From NCBI GenBank assembly GCA_039105265.1, contig JAPFFF010000350.1, forward strand, positions 1 through 25,273: a stretch of 25,273 nucleotides of DNA. Reading direction: 5' to 3'. The notes below the pieces were generated by a model. The model was not told the origin of the DNA. It made no database searches and saw only the letters and a list, made by a program, of their open reading frames with translations. Source of the DNA: Tritrichomonas musculus (taxonomy: Eukaryota > Parabasalia > Tritrichomonadida > Tritrichomonadidae). Positions 15,818-25,273 of this stretch are shown one piece after another (the first letter of the stretch is position 1; every line of letters begins with the position of its first letter). Position numbers and translations under genes: made by a program.

Positions 15818-16345
15818 ATTTATGGGTGTCATATTATATATTCATTTCATAATATATATATATATTACTTTTTTATGAATTCTACATATATATATGAATA
15901 TATTATATTAATTCTGATTATTTAAATTTAATGGAAAAACATTTATTACTCATGAGTAAAAGCTCATTTTCGCTTGTAAAATCAAAAATTTATTATAAAT
16001 GAAATTTGATGTAAAAATGCTTTTTTTTTTTGGCAAAAATGATGAGATTAAAAAATCAAATACTTCCTGTTTTTGTTTTTTTGACTTTTTTTTAAATATT
16101 TGTGCCTGAACTTTCATTTTTTTCTCTAAAACCGCTTTCGCCTCACACTTTAGTTAATTCGTAGCATCAAAAACCGTTTTCGTGAAAAATTTTTTTTCAT
16201 AAAATTTTGATTTTTTTTTCTGCGCGATAAAATTTTTTCATGAATTTTTCTATATTTTTATTGAAAATTTGAATGGAAATAAAGAATTTTTATTTTTTTC
16301 TCGTGTAAAAATGAAAATTTTCTCGTGCTAGGACTATAATGAAAT

Positions 16346-16372
16346 AAAAAAAAAAAAAAAAAAAAAAAAAAA
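16346..16372. repeat. A27 homopolymer
   Basis: This run of 27 A lies directly outside the right terminal repeat of the 13930-16340 element. A second long A-rich tract follows near 16450-16476. Confidence 0.75.
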
Positions 16373-16567
16373 TAAGATAGATATGGAAATACGAAAAGAT
16401 ATAGAAAAGCGAAAGATAAAATAAAATATTTTCAGTAAATTGAGAGCAAAAAAACAAAAAAAAAAAAAAAAAAAAAATACAAAAAATAATATCATGAAAT
16501 TTTTTAATTAAGTTTTAAATTCAATTTGCTTCAATTGGAAATTTAAAAATAGCCAATTGAAGTAATC

Positions 16568-16713
16568 TTGCAGCTAGAGCTGCAATGGCTGAAGGTGGAA
16601 GTTTAATTCGCGTAATTAGTTCTACCTGAAGCTATCGCAGCTTAGCTGCATGTGGAAGTTTGAAATGGTACATTTAAGTAATTACTTCCACCTGCAGCTA
16701 AACTGCGATAGCT
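16568..16713. repeat. Cluster of GC-richer palindromes built on GCAGCTA / GGTGGAAGT words
   Basis: Three adjoining hairpins are seen: TTGCAGCT-AG-AGCTGCAA (16568-16585), an imperfect stem GGTGGAAGT...AGTTCTACC (16594-16626), and a 30-base arm AGCTATCGCAG... (16630-16659) inverted at 16684-16713 with 28 of 30 identical. The same GCAGCTA and TGGAAGT words recur in all three, so the cluster looks like repeated or nested copies of one short inverted-repeat element. Confidence 0.7.
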
Positions 16714-16911
16714 GCCAAAAAAAATGAGCATTTTATTTTCGTCAACCAAAATTATCTCTTATGTAGATCTGATCAAGAGATTGATATTTATGACATACTT
16801 TTGTTTTCAAATAGAAATATTGATATAACAATTATTCCAAGTTTCGTCAAAATAATTAGCCCATGTTGTTTTCAAATGTGCCAAAAATTAGCAAAAATAG
16901 AATTTGCAAAT

Positions 16912-17010
16912 TTACGGGCAAAATGGGCTGCCCGGGCAAAACGGTTATTTACGTTTTTTCGGGCGAAGCAGTGCCCGTTTCCACTTTTTTGGGCAATTGC
17001 CCGGAGCTGC
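16912..17010. mobile_element. GC-rich TGCCCGGGCA-bearing transposon end fragment
   Basis: About 100 bases rich in GGGCA/TGCCC words, including TGCCCGGGCA (16929-16938) and GTGCCCGTTTCC (16971-16982). Both words occur in the same orientation at 21075-21084 and 21093-21104, where they lead to a hAT-like terminus. Here the terminus CATCCCTA is absent. It is likely a partial or diverged copy of the same element's subterminal region. The three overlapping short frames in this stretch are not genes. Confidence 0.5.
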
Positions 17011-17153
17011 CCATTTTCATAAAAAAGAATTTGGTTCGAATATTTCCCGAACTTTTTTTTTTTTTTTTTTTAGAAAAAAGCATTGACAAAATAAAGTTTA
17101 TGAATGATTTTTGTTTAAAAAAATGCATGAATATATTGTATTTTATATTTTAA

Positions 17154-17681
17154 ATTAATCTTTACTTTTTTTACATCATATTTTTATTAACGTAACATTT
17201 TAACGTAACTTTTTATAAAATCAAAAATTTTGATGTAAATCAGTTATTTATGTTTAAAACAATATTTTTATTCATAATCTAAAGATAAAAACTATTTTTC
17301 ATTAACTCTTGCTAATTTTGATCAAAAAACCATGTTATCGCAGATGATTCTATCTGATAGATATAATTCGAAGCAAAATATCATAGAAAAAAAGGTTTTG
17401 TACGTCGGTACTATTATAAAATAATTCAAATGCATCGAATAAATAAATCAAAACGATTTAGCCAATCATAATAAGTCGAAATAAAATCAGTATTTTATAA
17501 TAAATATAAAGTGCCATTTTACACCATCAAAAGAATGATCAAAGAAATATCAAAGTTTTAATAATTTATTAGCAATAATAACTGAATAAAAATTATTTCT
17601 GCTTTATATTCATGCTTTTTATATTTTAATTGACTAAATTTTTGAAGATAAAAATATTTTTCAAATAAAAAAATTAACGGA
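17154..17681. other. Gene-free AT-rich stretch
   Basis: No gene, RNA or significant inverted repeat is seen. A short TATCTGATAGATA palindrome lies near 17351-17363. Confidence 0.5.
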
Positions 17682-17711
17682 AAATTACATATGTATTTAC
17701 ATATGTAATTT
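17682..17711. repeat. Perfect 30-bp palindrome with 14-base arms
   Basis: AAATTACATATGTA and TACATATGTAATTT are separated by TT. Perfect pairing over 14 bases, with an ACATATGTA half-site repeated in each arm, is beyond what simple AT-rich sequence usually gives. It could form a cruciform or bind a dimer. Confidence 0.65.
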
Positions 17712-17825
17712 CTATCGTCCTGTGTAATTACATTGTATATACAAAAAGTAAAGATTATTTTAAATATAATTAAATTAAAAAAATCACATTTACTTATCTG
17801 ATCACACAAAAATTTCATTAGATAT

Positions 17826-18601
17826 TAAACTGGAATCAAAAACAGGATATCGATTTTGAGGCAATTATTTTTTTCAATCAAACAAAAATTAAGAACTCTC
17901 TGAAAAATGCTTATCAAAAAGTGAAAATAATGATATCGAGATTTTGATGATCTCAAAAAGTTTGAAAATTATATAATTTTTATTCAAAAAGTTTCGATTT
18001 AAGATGTAGCCAGTAATAATAAACACCAACTTCTTCTTTCTTCATCACTTATTTTGGTGAGTATAACTTCTTTTAATGAGACATGCATCGATTTTTGCAT
18101 TGTATTGAAGAAAAATGAAGTAGTTGTGGTAGAATGATTGAAATTAATTATGTAATTGTATCAATTGAAAGCCTTTCGAATGCTTATTGTATAGTTTAAT
18201 TGAGTTTTCTTTATTAAAAATAGTAGAAAAGCTTAATTTTTTTTCATTTAATTCCTATTATGTTAATTGATTGAAAATAAAGAGAGTAAAAACTACATAA
18301 AAAGACTAGAAATGCGTGGAATCATCATAATTAGTAGGCTTTCTATTGCTTTATCGACTAATTTTGGATTATTTTGGAGCATCACTCGAGAAATTAATGT
18401 TATTTCAAAATTGAATATTGAAGTTGGGTTATAGCAGAAAATTGAAATGATTGAACTTGTGGAGTATTTTCATTGATAAAGTTTAGTGGTTTGCTGGCTT
18501 GGCGCTAATCACTTATTTTTTTTGCTCAAAAATAATAATTCTGTTTTAAAATAAAAAATTCAATGCTTATTTGGCGATATCGACTTTTCGATTCCAGTTT
18601 A
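17826..18601. mobile_element. Possible MITE with TAAACTGGAATC terminal inverted repeats
   Basis: TAAACTGGAATC (17826-17837) is found inverted and perfect at 18590-18601. Inward, both ends continue with AAAA and a GATATCG-type word, so about 25 bases match with small gaps. The outermost TA could be a target duplication. The 776-bp interior has no gene. Confidence 0.45.
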
Positions 18602-20061
18602 TGTCATTAACATAAAAAAGTAATTTTAACACAACAGTATAATAATATATATGCATTTTTTTGATTAACATTTTTTAAATAAATATATACACATAAATGT
18701 CTACATATATATATTTATTGTTATTAATAGTTTTTTTGAATATTTTTTGAGAATCTAAAAAAATTATCATTTCAATTATTGCATTTTATAATTTCATTGT
18801 TATTATATATATTAATATACATTTTAAAATTATTAAATATCTTATATTGTAAAATGTAATTTATAAAAATAAGATAAATATATTTTATTATTTGAATGCA
18901 TTCTGAATTTATAAAACAAATATTGTGTTGATATCTTAAGAAATTAATTATTATTATATTAAACAATATAATATATATGATTTAATAATATGGAATATTT
19001 AGTAAAACTCAATGAATATCTAAAATGCCTATTTAGATTAAATATATCGAGAATTTTTCAACAAATTAAAAAAAACTTTCGTAACTGAATTTTAATGATT
19101 TTTCATTATTTCATATCCTAACAAATATCAAATATATCATTAGATATCTCATATTATATATTATATTTCAATATATAAAATGAATTATATATTTAATTTA
19201 ATATAAATAAAATGTAATTTAAAAATATTATTATTTAAATTTTTTCATAAATTGAAAGAAAAACTATAATAAAATTTTCACTTCTCAATTATAATTTTTG
19301 TTTAATTTTCCATATTTTTCTCAAAAAAATTGGATTATAAATAAATATATTATTATTTTAAATCTTTAGGGAATTTTGATCGTGATTTCAATGCATTCAA
19401 AATTGAATTCTCTTAGACTTCACCTCTTCAGAAAAAAAAATTAACCTTTTTTTCTCCTTAAACCGTCAAAAAAATTAATATTTTAGCTTTATCTCAATAA
19501 ATCCTAGATAGATCTTCCAATTAACGAGATATCTCATGTACAATGAAATATATAAAACGATAAAATCATTACAGGAAAATGTATCGAAGAGATTAGAAAT
19601 TATTTGGAAATTATTGAAATATCGATTTTTGATTTTTCGTATCTCCACATATTCTTAATTAATTAAATATATTTTTATTTTATAAACAAACAAATATAAT
19701 AATATAGAAAAATATAAGTTCAAAAATAAAAAAATAATATTTTAATCACCACTTTTCTAGGGTTTTTAAATTTTTCAAAAAGTAAAGATTAAAATTTCTA
19801 ATTTCTTATGTAATGAACCAAACAGGTTGTAAATAGTATCAAACAATTATACATATGATAAGGATTTAAAATATGCTATTAAAATTTTAGTAAGTCTTAA
19901 AATCACCAACTTTTTGCTTTCAACAAATTGAAAGAAAAGAGTTTGTATACCTTTAAATAACCTAAGGTATCTCATGAACATAAGGTTTACTGATTACTTC
20001 AATTATATACGAATATATTAGATTTATATAAAAAATTGTAGATTTCTATGATAAACTGGAG
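18602..20061. other. Gene-free AT-rich stretch
   Basis: I see no gene or RNA. The short frame at 18772-18966 is Ile/Asn/Tyr-only and is not called. An isolated AAAGAGTTTGTATACCTTT near 19937 resembles the ends of the 10882-12332 element. Confidence 0.5.
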
Positions 20062-20436
20062 ATTTCCATGTAAACCTGAGGTTTCCAAAATATATTGAAT
20101 GGTTTATTCCTTATGAAAAAGTTCGATTAAAACGTACATTTTTTTATAATCATCAACATTTATGGCTCAAAAATCATTTTATCATTATTTATTAGTTTTA
20201 GCTGACATTATAAACTTTTAATTATTGCTTTTTTATATTTTTGTATGATTTTTTGAGTAAATGGATAATGTTATCATATATTAAACGCTTTTTTATGCTT
20301 TAAGAGAATCTTGTAAAGAGATCAAATGCAATATTTGTATTTTTATATATTGCTTGATAGTTTACATAATTCGAATCATAAGATAAAATTTTCTATTCAA
20401 AATTTTATTTTGGAAATCTCAGGTTTATTTGGAAAT
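20062..20436. repeat. Inverted repeat pair of 31-base arms, AAACCTGAGRTTTCC family
   Basis: ATTTCCATGTAAACCTGAGG... (20062-20092) is inverted at 20406-20436 with 28 of 31 identical, and weaker pairing continues outward on both sides for about 20 bases. The word AAACCTGAGRTTTCC is itself repeated: degenerate copies lie near 19980, 20047, 20422, 20515 and 20605, in both orientations. It looks like an old fold-back element whose arms are made of a roughly 20-base repeat. Confidence 0.6.
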
Positions 20437-20964
20437 CTCAGGTTTTCATGAAAAAATGAATATTTCTATGAAAAAGTTATGTTATTCATAATAATCTAAA
20501 TTTCATGATAAACATGAGGTTCTTTGTTAACCTATGCTTATTAATAAAAAATAAATGTTTATATGTTAGTCTTATATATATATGAAAATGTATACATTTA
20601 CTGGCAACCTGAGACTTCTTTGTGGGACTCTATTGAAAATAAACTATACAGTTAATGAAATAGTTGTGGGAATAAAAAAATATGCATTTTAAGAATAACA
20701 AAAAATCAAATTTTTTTATATAAGCCAAAAAAAGAGTAAAAAAAAGTGATAATATTTTCATTTAACCAAGTTTTTAAAAAAAATCATTTTCTTATTGTTT
20801 ATAAAATATGAAAAATAAATTGCAATCATGATGATATGAATAAATCTTTTCAGCATGGAGAATAGGTTGTGAAATTGGAAATGAAAAAAAAAAAAAAAGA
20901 TTCGACGAAAATCGAACAAGCAGCTTTTACTATTTCATAAAATTTACAGGTAGGAAAGAAAATG
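20437..20964. other. Gene-free AT-rich stretch with further AAACCTGAG words
   Basis: Apart from degenerate copies of the AAACCTGAG motif (near 20515 and 20605) and A-runs near 20884, nothing is recognised. Confidence 0.45.
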
Positions 20965-21112
20965 ATGAACGGGCAATCAATTTAACTATCAAACGGGGAA
21001 AAACGAGCAAAAACGGGCAATGTAAAAAAGACGTTTGTGCCCATTCTTGCCCGGTGATATGACCAATCTGACATTGCCCGGGCACGTTTCGGGTGCCCGT
21101 TTCCCATCCCTA
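20965..21112. mobile_element. hAT-like transposon right end
   Basis: A GC-richer patch with repeated GGGCA/TGCCC words ends in GTGCCCGTTTCCCATCCCTA at 21112. Read inward from that end it starts TAGGGATGGGAAACGGGCAC. hAT elements classically start with CAGGGATGGGCAA-like termini and carry short repeated subterminal motifs, so a hAT-type end is a fair inference. A matching left terminus is not found, so no target duplication can be verified. The decayed transposase gene begins just beyond it. Confidence 0.5.
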
Positions 21113-21143
21113 GTCTGATAATGAAAAACAAAATTATTATTCC

Positions 21144-23352
21144 ATGATTGATGCGTTTGTTAATTTTTGTAAAGAAAAAGATAGAGAATTAAATATAAAA
21201 CGTTACATTTTATCTGGAATTATACCTTCTTTTTATGAAACACAATTTGAAAATAAAGTTGGAACAGTCATGTTAATAAATGAAGAACGAATCAACAATA
21301 TATTAAACAAATCGCCTATAACATTCTTAAATTCTTTTTTAGCGAAATTTTCTATTTTACTTGATGAGAGAAATCTCATGTCAGTTTTTAATAAAAATCA
21401 GAAAGAATACGATACTATGAAATCGTATTACACAATTGTTAACCAATTAGGATATAAATTCCGATTTTATTTTGTTTTTAAAGCGGCATTTGAATACAAT
21501 ATATATAAGGTGAAAGAAAAACGTTTTCCGAATAATGTAAAATATTTAAATAGATGGCAAAATGATAATAAAATCAATTCAATAGTTCAAAAAAACACTA
21601 AAATCTGGGTAAATGTTGTTTTCAATTGGACAACTTAACGAATGTGATGAATAAGAATATATTTGGAAACTTCTCTTTCAAACAAGCAGATCATGCAGAC
21701 GTACAAAATAAAAAAAAATTATCAAACTTTCTGGTGAAGAAGCATATGAATGTGCAATTTATCTCATAAGGAATTTGAAAGATTTAATTTCTGATGGAAT
21801 TATCCAAAATGCACAAAAAAGAAATTGCTTTATTGAGGATTTGGCAAACAAATTGTATTCAAATAGTATTACAAATAAGATTGTGTTTGAAAAAATAATT
21901 GGAGATATTTTAAATCATAAAAAATATGAATCATGGAAAAATAAAGAAACTTTGGAATCAGCTTTTTTGTTAAAATATTGTAGCTCATCTTGTTATTATA
22001 GGTTATATGTTTTTTTAAACAAGAAAATTCCTTCACTAACAACGATTGAATCAAGTCTCTCTAAAGAATTGAGTGAAAGAGAGAAAGTGTTATCTGATGC
22101 CAATTCGGTAAATATTTTACTCAATAGATATTATGATGATATTAAAAATGAGCTTAATGATTATTTATCAACCTTTACTTCCAAATTTAAATCAAAAATA
22201 AAATTTGATAAATATAAAATTCAAATATGTCTCGGATGTGATGCCGCATCTTTTACATCTTTTATTAAAGATAAACAAAGTAATGATGATAATAAAAATA
22301 GTAATAATGAATTGAAAACTCAGATCAAGCATATTAAAAAACAGATGTTTAAAAATATTATAACTGGAGAATTTGGAAGTAACGAAGTATTTCATCAATT
22401 TATAAATGATCACACGGATTTTGATGTAAACCACCAAAAGTTTTTTTTAATATGATGCTTCAACCCTTAATCTGGAAATTCCCAGTTATTTCATTACATT
22501 TAACTCAGTCCTTAAATGGACATTTTTCATTGCATGAAGAAGAAGATATGAGTATTTTATTCAAAATAATAAATGAACATGAGCACTTTGAGGCAAGATA
22601 CTTTGCAGCGGACGGGATTACTGCTCTCGATCAGTTTCACGAAGCAGTTTTTGAATTATATGAGAAATATTTAGATGATCTAATCAATGGTTATATATCT
22701 TTAGAAGATTTTTTAAAAACTGTTAAAACTTTATGCAAAATATTTCCAATTTTGGATCTTCTAACTTAAGAAAAAAGTTCTAAAAAGCCTAAAAAATACT
22801 TGTATTTTGCTAGTAGAATTGGATTGATTCAATTAATCAATAAAACAATATGTTTGCTTACAGTTCTCAGTGATGAAAATTCATCTTTTTTCCTTGGATT
22901 AGAAAGATTATCTTCCCGGCCAGAAGAACAGTATTTTGGCCAATATAGAATGCATTATATTGGTAATTCAACACCAAAGACTGCTTATAAATTTGCTGTT
23001 CGCCAATCTATGGCGCGAGATTTCGAAAATGACCTGGAAATATCATTTGACATCAACAAAAAAGAGAATATTGGAGGTGCACATTTGAACTTTAGAGACA
23101 GCAATGGAACTGAATTTGACACGAATTCAATTGAGAACATAGAAAATATTTAAATTAAAGAAATTGCATGTGATTTGTTTTTTACTGGAATAGGAGACAA
23201 GTTAAAACATGATCCTGAAACAGAATTATTTATTAATTCACTTCAAGATTATTTCCAAAAATATTAATCATCAAAAAGCAGAAATTATTCTGTAATAAAA
23301 GGATCAGAAATTGTTCCACGAATTAAGGCAAGCAAAAATAAAAAATAAAAAT
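21144..23352 (+). pseudogene. Decayed DDE/RNase-H-type transposase gene
   Basis: One gene-length coding trace is split over several frames: open pieces 21144-21638, 21775-22455, 22452-22769 and 22800-23153, with the last frame still readable beyond a TAA until about 23352. Pieces two and four open with TTG in the frame shown, so they are continuations rather than genes with their own starts. Three acidic landmarks appear in order: CLGCDAASF (D near 22240), YFAADGITALD (D near 22611), and LERLSSRPEEQYFGQYR (E near 22923-22928). The last resembles the P-E-x-x-FG-x-x-R helix carrying the final Glu in P-element/THAP9-like and related RNase-H-fold transposases. The middle is Lys/Asn-rich and helical. 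At least three frameshifts or stops separate the pieces, so it is dead but not very old. The family is uncertain, and the adjoining hAT-like end may or may not belong to it. Confidence 0.6.
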
Positions 23353-23485
23353 AAAAAATGCTTAAGATAAAAAAAGTTTTTACTTGAGATTAAAGGGGGA
23401 ATGGTTTGCTAATACACCACTTTTTCTGAGAAAACTTTTTGAGAGGAATAGTGAAGAATTTTTTCAACTTTTTGTGAGATTTTTT
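23353..23485. other. Spacer between transposase pseudogene and fold-back element
   Basis: Contains three ACTTTTT-type words close together (near 23420, 23433 and 23468). No gene is seen. Confidence 0.4.
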
Positions 23486-24256
23486 TGGCGCTTTATTTTC
23501 CAAAAACTTTAATTTATATTTATTATTTTGAGTAATGAATGAATGATTCCGATATTCAAATGACGACGATGTTCGAAGAATTGCGGGACTCGAATGACGA
23601 CGATTCTCAAAGAAATACGGGACTCGAATGACGACGATTCTCAAAGAAATACGGGACTCGAATGACGACGATTCTCAAAGAAATACGGGACTCGAATGAC
23701 GACGATTCTCAAAGTTCGAACAAAGAAGAAGAAGTTCGAACAAAGAAGAAGAAGTTCAAACCAAGAAGAAGAAGTTCAAACAAAGAAGAAGAAGTTCAAA
23801 CAAAGAAGAAGAAGTTTGAACAAAGAAGAAGAAGTTCAGACCAAGAAGAAGAAGTTCGAACAAAGAAGAAGAAGTTCGAACAAAGAAGAAGAAGTTCAAA
23901 CCAAGAAGAAAAAATTTCAATGATGAATTAGAATTTAAAATAATAAAGAATATATTATATAATATTTTAATTAAAGATTTAAATATTATTTCTTTGAGAA
24001 TCGTCGTCATTCGAGTCCCGTATTTCTTTGAGAATCGTCGTCATTCGAGTCCCGTATTTCTTTGAGAATCGTCGTCATTCGAGTCCCGTATTTCTTTGAG
24101 AATCGTCGTCATTCGAGTCCCGTATTTCTTTGAGAATCGTCGTCATTCGAGTCCCGCAATTCTTCGAACATCGTCGTCATTTGAATATCGGAATCATTCA
24201 TTCATTACTCAAAATAATAAATATAAATTAAAGTTTTTGGAAAATAAAGCGCCAAA
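23486..24256. mobile_element. Fold-back element with 34-bp tandem units in both arms
   Basis: Left arm 23486-23714 and right arm 23988-24256 are inverted copies, starting TTTGGCGCTTTATTTTCC and running through a unique 100-base outer part into tandem 34-base units. GGGACTCG landmarks of the left units are at 23585, 23619, 23653 and 23687 (four). Inverse landmarks on the right are at 24017, 24051, 24085, 24119 and 24153 (five). Apart from unit number the arms read the same, so the element is young or the arms are kept alike by gene conversion. The centre holds ten 20-bp repeats (23715-23914) and 70 bases of AT-rich DNA. The design, inverted arms with internal tandem repeats, recalls foldback elements of Drosophila, but no sequence relation is claimed. 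No transposase lies within it. Confidence 0.85.
23715..23914. repeat. Ten tandem copies of a 20-bp purine-rich repeat
   Basis: Units start every 20 bases from 23715 with variants of TTCGAACAAAG followed by AAGAAGAAG. Because 20 is not a multiple of three, each strand is open in several frames as charged Glu/Lys/Arg or Phe/Leu repeats of 20 residues. These open frames are a by-product of the repeat and are not genes. Confidence 0.9.
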
Positions 24257-25273
24257 TAAAGAGAATTCTCTTTATTTTACCCTTTTAACTTTTTGAAAGG
24301 TTTTGTTCGGAAAGAAAGGGAGGCCAACGAAATTGAATGAATTTAAAATTTGCTATTATTTTCCATTTATCTCATTAAAATAAGTACATTTACGAATAAT
24401 AACTATTTATTTAATATTTGTATTAAATATTGTTAATAATATTTTGTTTTATTTTGGTCAATGCATCAATATCCATAATATCCGATCTGCTAAAATGAGA
24501 TATATCCTGAATTAAATATGAGTTTCAATTACTTGGTATATAAATATGCAATATTTAAGCAATCGTTTTTTAAATAATTTTGTTTTTCTTTGAGATACCT
24601 TTGATACAAAAAATTTTGTAAGAGCATTTTAAAAAGAAAATATCTAAAAATTGGCACATCCTTTTATAAATTAATTCTTTATTTATATTAATTAAATAAA
24701 AATAGAACTAATAAAATAATTAATATTTAAATCCTAACTCAAATTATTGAGAAATATGTATTTTATTTCAATAATGGCAAAATAAAGCCGATCTAAAAAA
24801 CAAAAATGGCCTTGATTCTTTCAAAAAAAGATTTATTTTGTAAATAAATTCTATATATGCAACATACATGATTTAAATATATTGATTTCTAAAAGTAACG
24901 TTGAAATAATTACATTATGGAGAGATTCATATCATTAGTTCCATCAAATTAAAATGTTTCATTCCATAATTAGAGGTGAAATATTATATACTTATAGTAT
25001 ATTTATAATTAAAAATCAAAATCATGATTCGTTTGACTGTTATCATATTGAGATTTATATAGCTTTACATTTAAATTAAAATCGCAAACAAATTACAATA
25101 ATTGATTATATATATCAATTATACTCCATTAATGCTTTAAACATATTTGATTTTTCCCGTCTTATGATTATTTCAACCAATTAAGAAAATTTTAATTTAT
25201 TTGTTTTTTGCTTTTCAAAACACAAAAAATTGTTTTATTATAAACATTCAGATCTTATTCCGTAAAAAAGTTA
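24257..25273. other. Gene-free AT-rich right end of the window
   Basis: AAAGAGAATTCTCTTT (24258-24273) is a perfect 16-bp palindrome directly beside the fold-back element. Otherwise I see no gene, RNA gene or inverted repeat here. Confidence 0.5.

Larger units (their letters stand above)
13930..16340. mobile_element. DNA transposon remnant with long terminal inverted repeats
   Basis: The outermost 49 bases (13930-13978, containing TAGTCCTAGCACGAGAAAA) recur inverted at 16292-16340 with 48 of 49 identical. A further matching block, CGAAAACGGTTTTTAATG, lies at 14109-14126 against 16165-16182 (17 of 18), at similar depths of about 180 and 160 bases, so the terminal repeats are roughly 200 bp with a diverged inner part. 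The outer edges read TATAG/CTATA, which would suit a TA target duplication. There is no surviving transposase frame, and the interior holds another inverted-repeat element and a 27-bp minisatellite. An A27 run follows the right end (16346-16372). Long repeats of this type are seen in MULE, Tc/mariner and Polinton-like groups. Nothing here decides between them. Confidence 0.65.

Noticed and set aside
16801-17153. Three overlapping frames over a GC-richer patch
   Set aside because: They arise from the GGGCA/TGCCC-rich transposon end and run into poly-T. No domain is seen.
23662-24010. Charged Glu/Lys/Arg and Phe/Leu frames in the fold-back centre
   Set aside because: They are produced by a 20-bp tandem repeat that is open in several phases on both strands, with no start context and no fold.
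23390-24296. Matching frames in the two arms (MRIVVIRVPYFFENRRHSS)
   Set aside because: The identical peptide appears because the arms are inverted copies with 34-bp units. 34 is not a multiple of three and the frame is a by-product.

Overview
The window is very AT-rich eukaryotic DNA. Its genes are short, have no introns that I can see, use the standard code and have ATGs close behind AT-rich leaders. A class-3 lipase, a HOOK-type coiled-coil protein and a large load of decayed DNA elements fit a parabasalid such as a Tritrichomonas- or Trichomonas-type trichomonad. That assignment is inference from style and gene families, not proof.

Layout. 1-5200 is the host gene block: a class-3 lipase (547-1488, +), a HOOK-domain coiled-coil protein (1746-3062, -) and a small multi-span membrane protein with a dilysine tail (3778-4461, +). 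5250-5830 holds a small hairpin and three tandem copies of a 122-bp repeat. About 6158-9430 is an island that differs in base and codon use from everything around it: a 638-residue superfamily 2 helicase resembling herpesvirus UL9/origin-binding helicases of large DNA viruses, two small paralogous proteins of unknown function on the same strand, a tRNA-like Pol III unit between them, and strongly paired non-coding DNA. It looks like a piece of integrated DNA-virus or virus-like element. No capsid, polymerase or integrase gene is in view, so the family stays open.

From about 9440 to 21110 I see no convincing gene. The stretch is built from AT-rich DNA carrying nested pairs of inverted repeats: 10172/13375, inside it 10882/12332, inside that a fold-back at 11370-11660; then 13930/16340 with 14779/15817 inside it; then a palindrome cluster at 16568-16713, a pair at 17826/18601 and a pair at 20062/20436. 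These are probably old non-autonomous DNA transposons stacked inside one another. GC-rich TGCCCGGGCA-bearing patches lie at 16912-17010 and 20965-21112, the second ending in a hAT-like CATCCCTA terminus.

21144-23352 is a decayed DDE/RNase-H-type transposase gene in several reading-frame pieces. 23486-24256 is a striking fold-back element: near-identical inverted arms, each made of 34-bp tandem units (four on the left, five on the right), around ten tandem copies of a 20-bp purine-rich repeat. 24300-25273 is AT-rich DNA without a recognised feature.

The three host genes do not form a pathway. The best leads for something undescribed are the virus-like island with its paired small proteins and the fold-back element.
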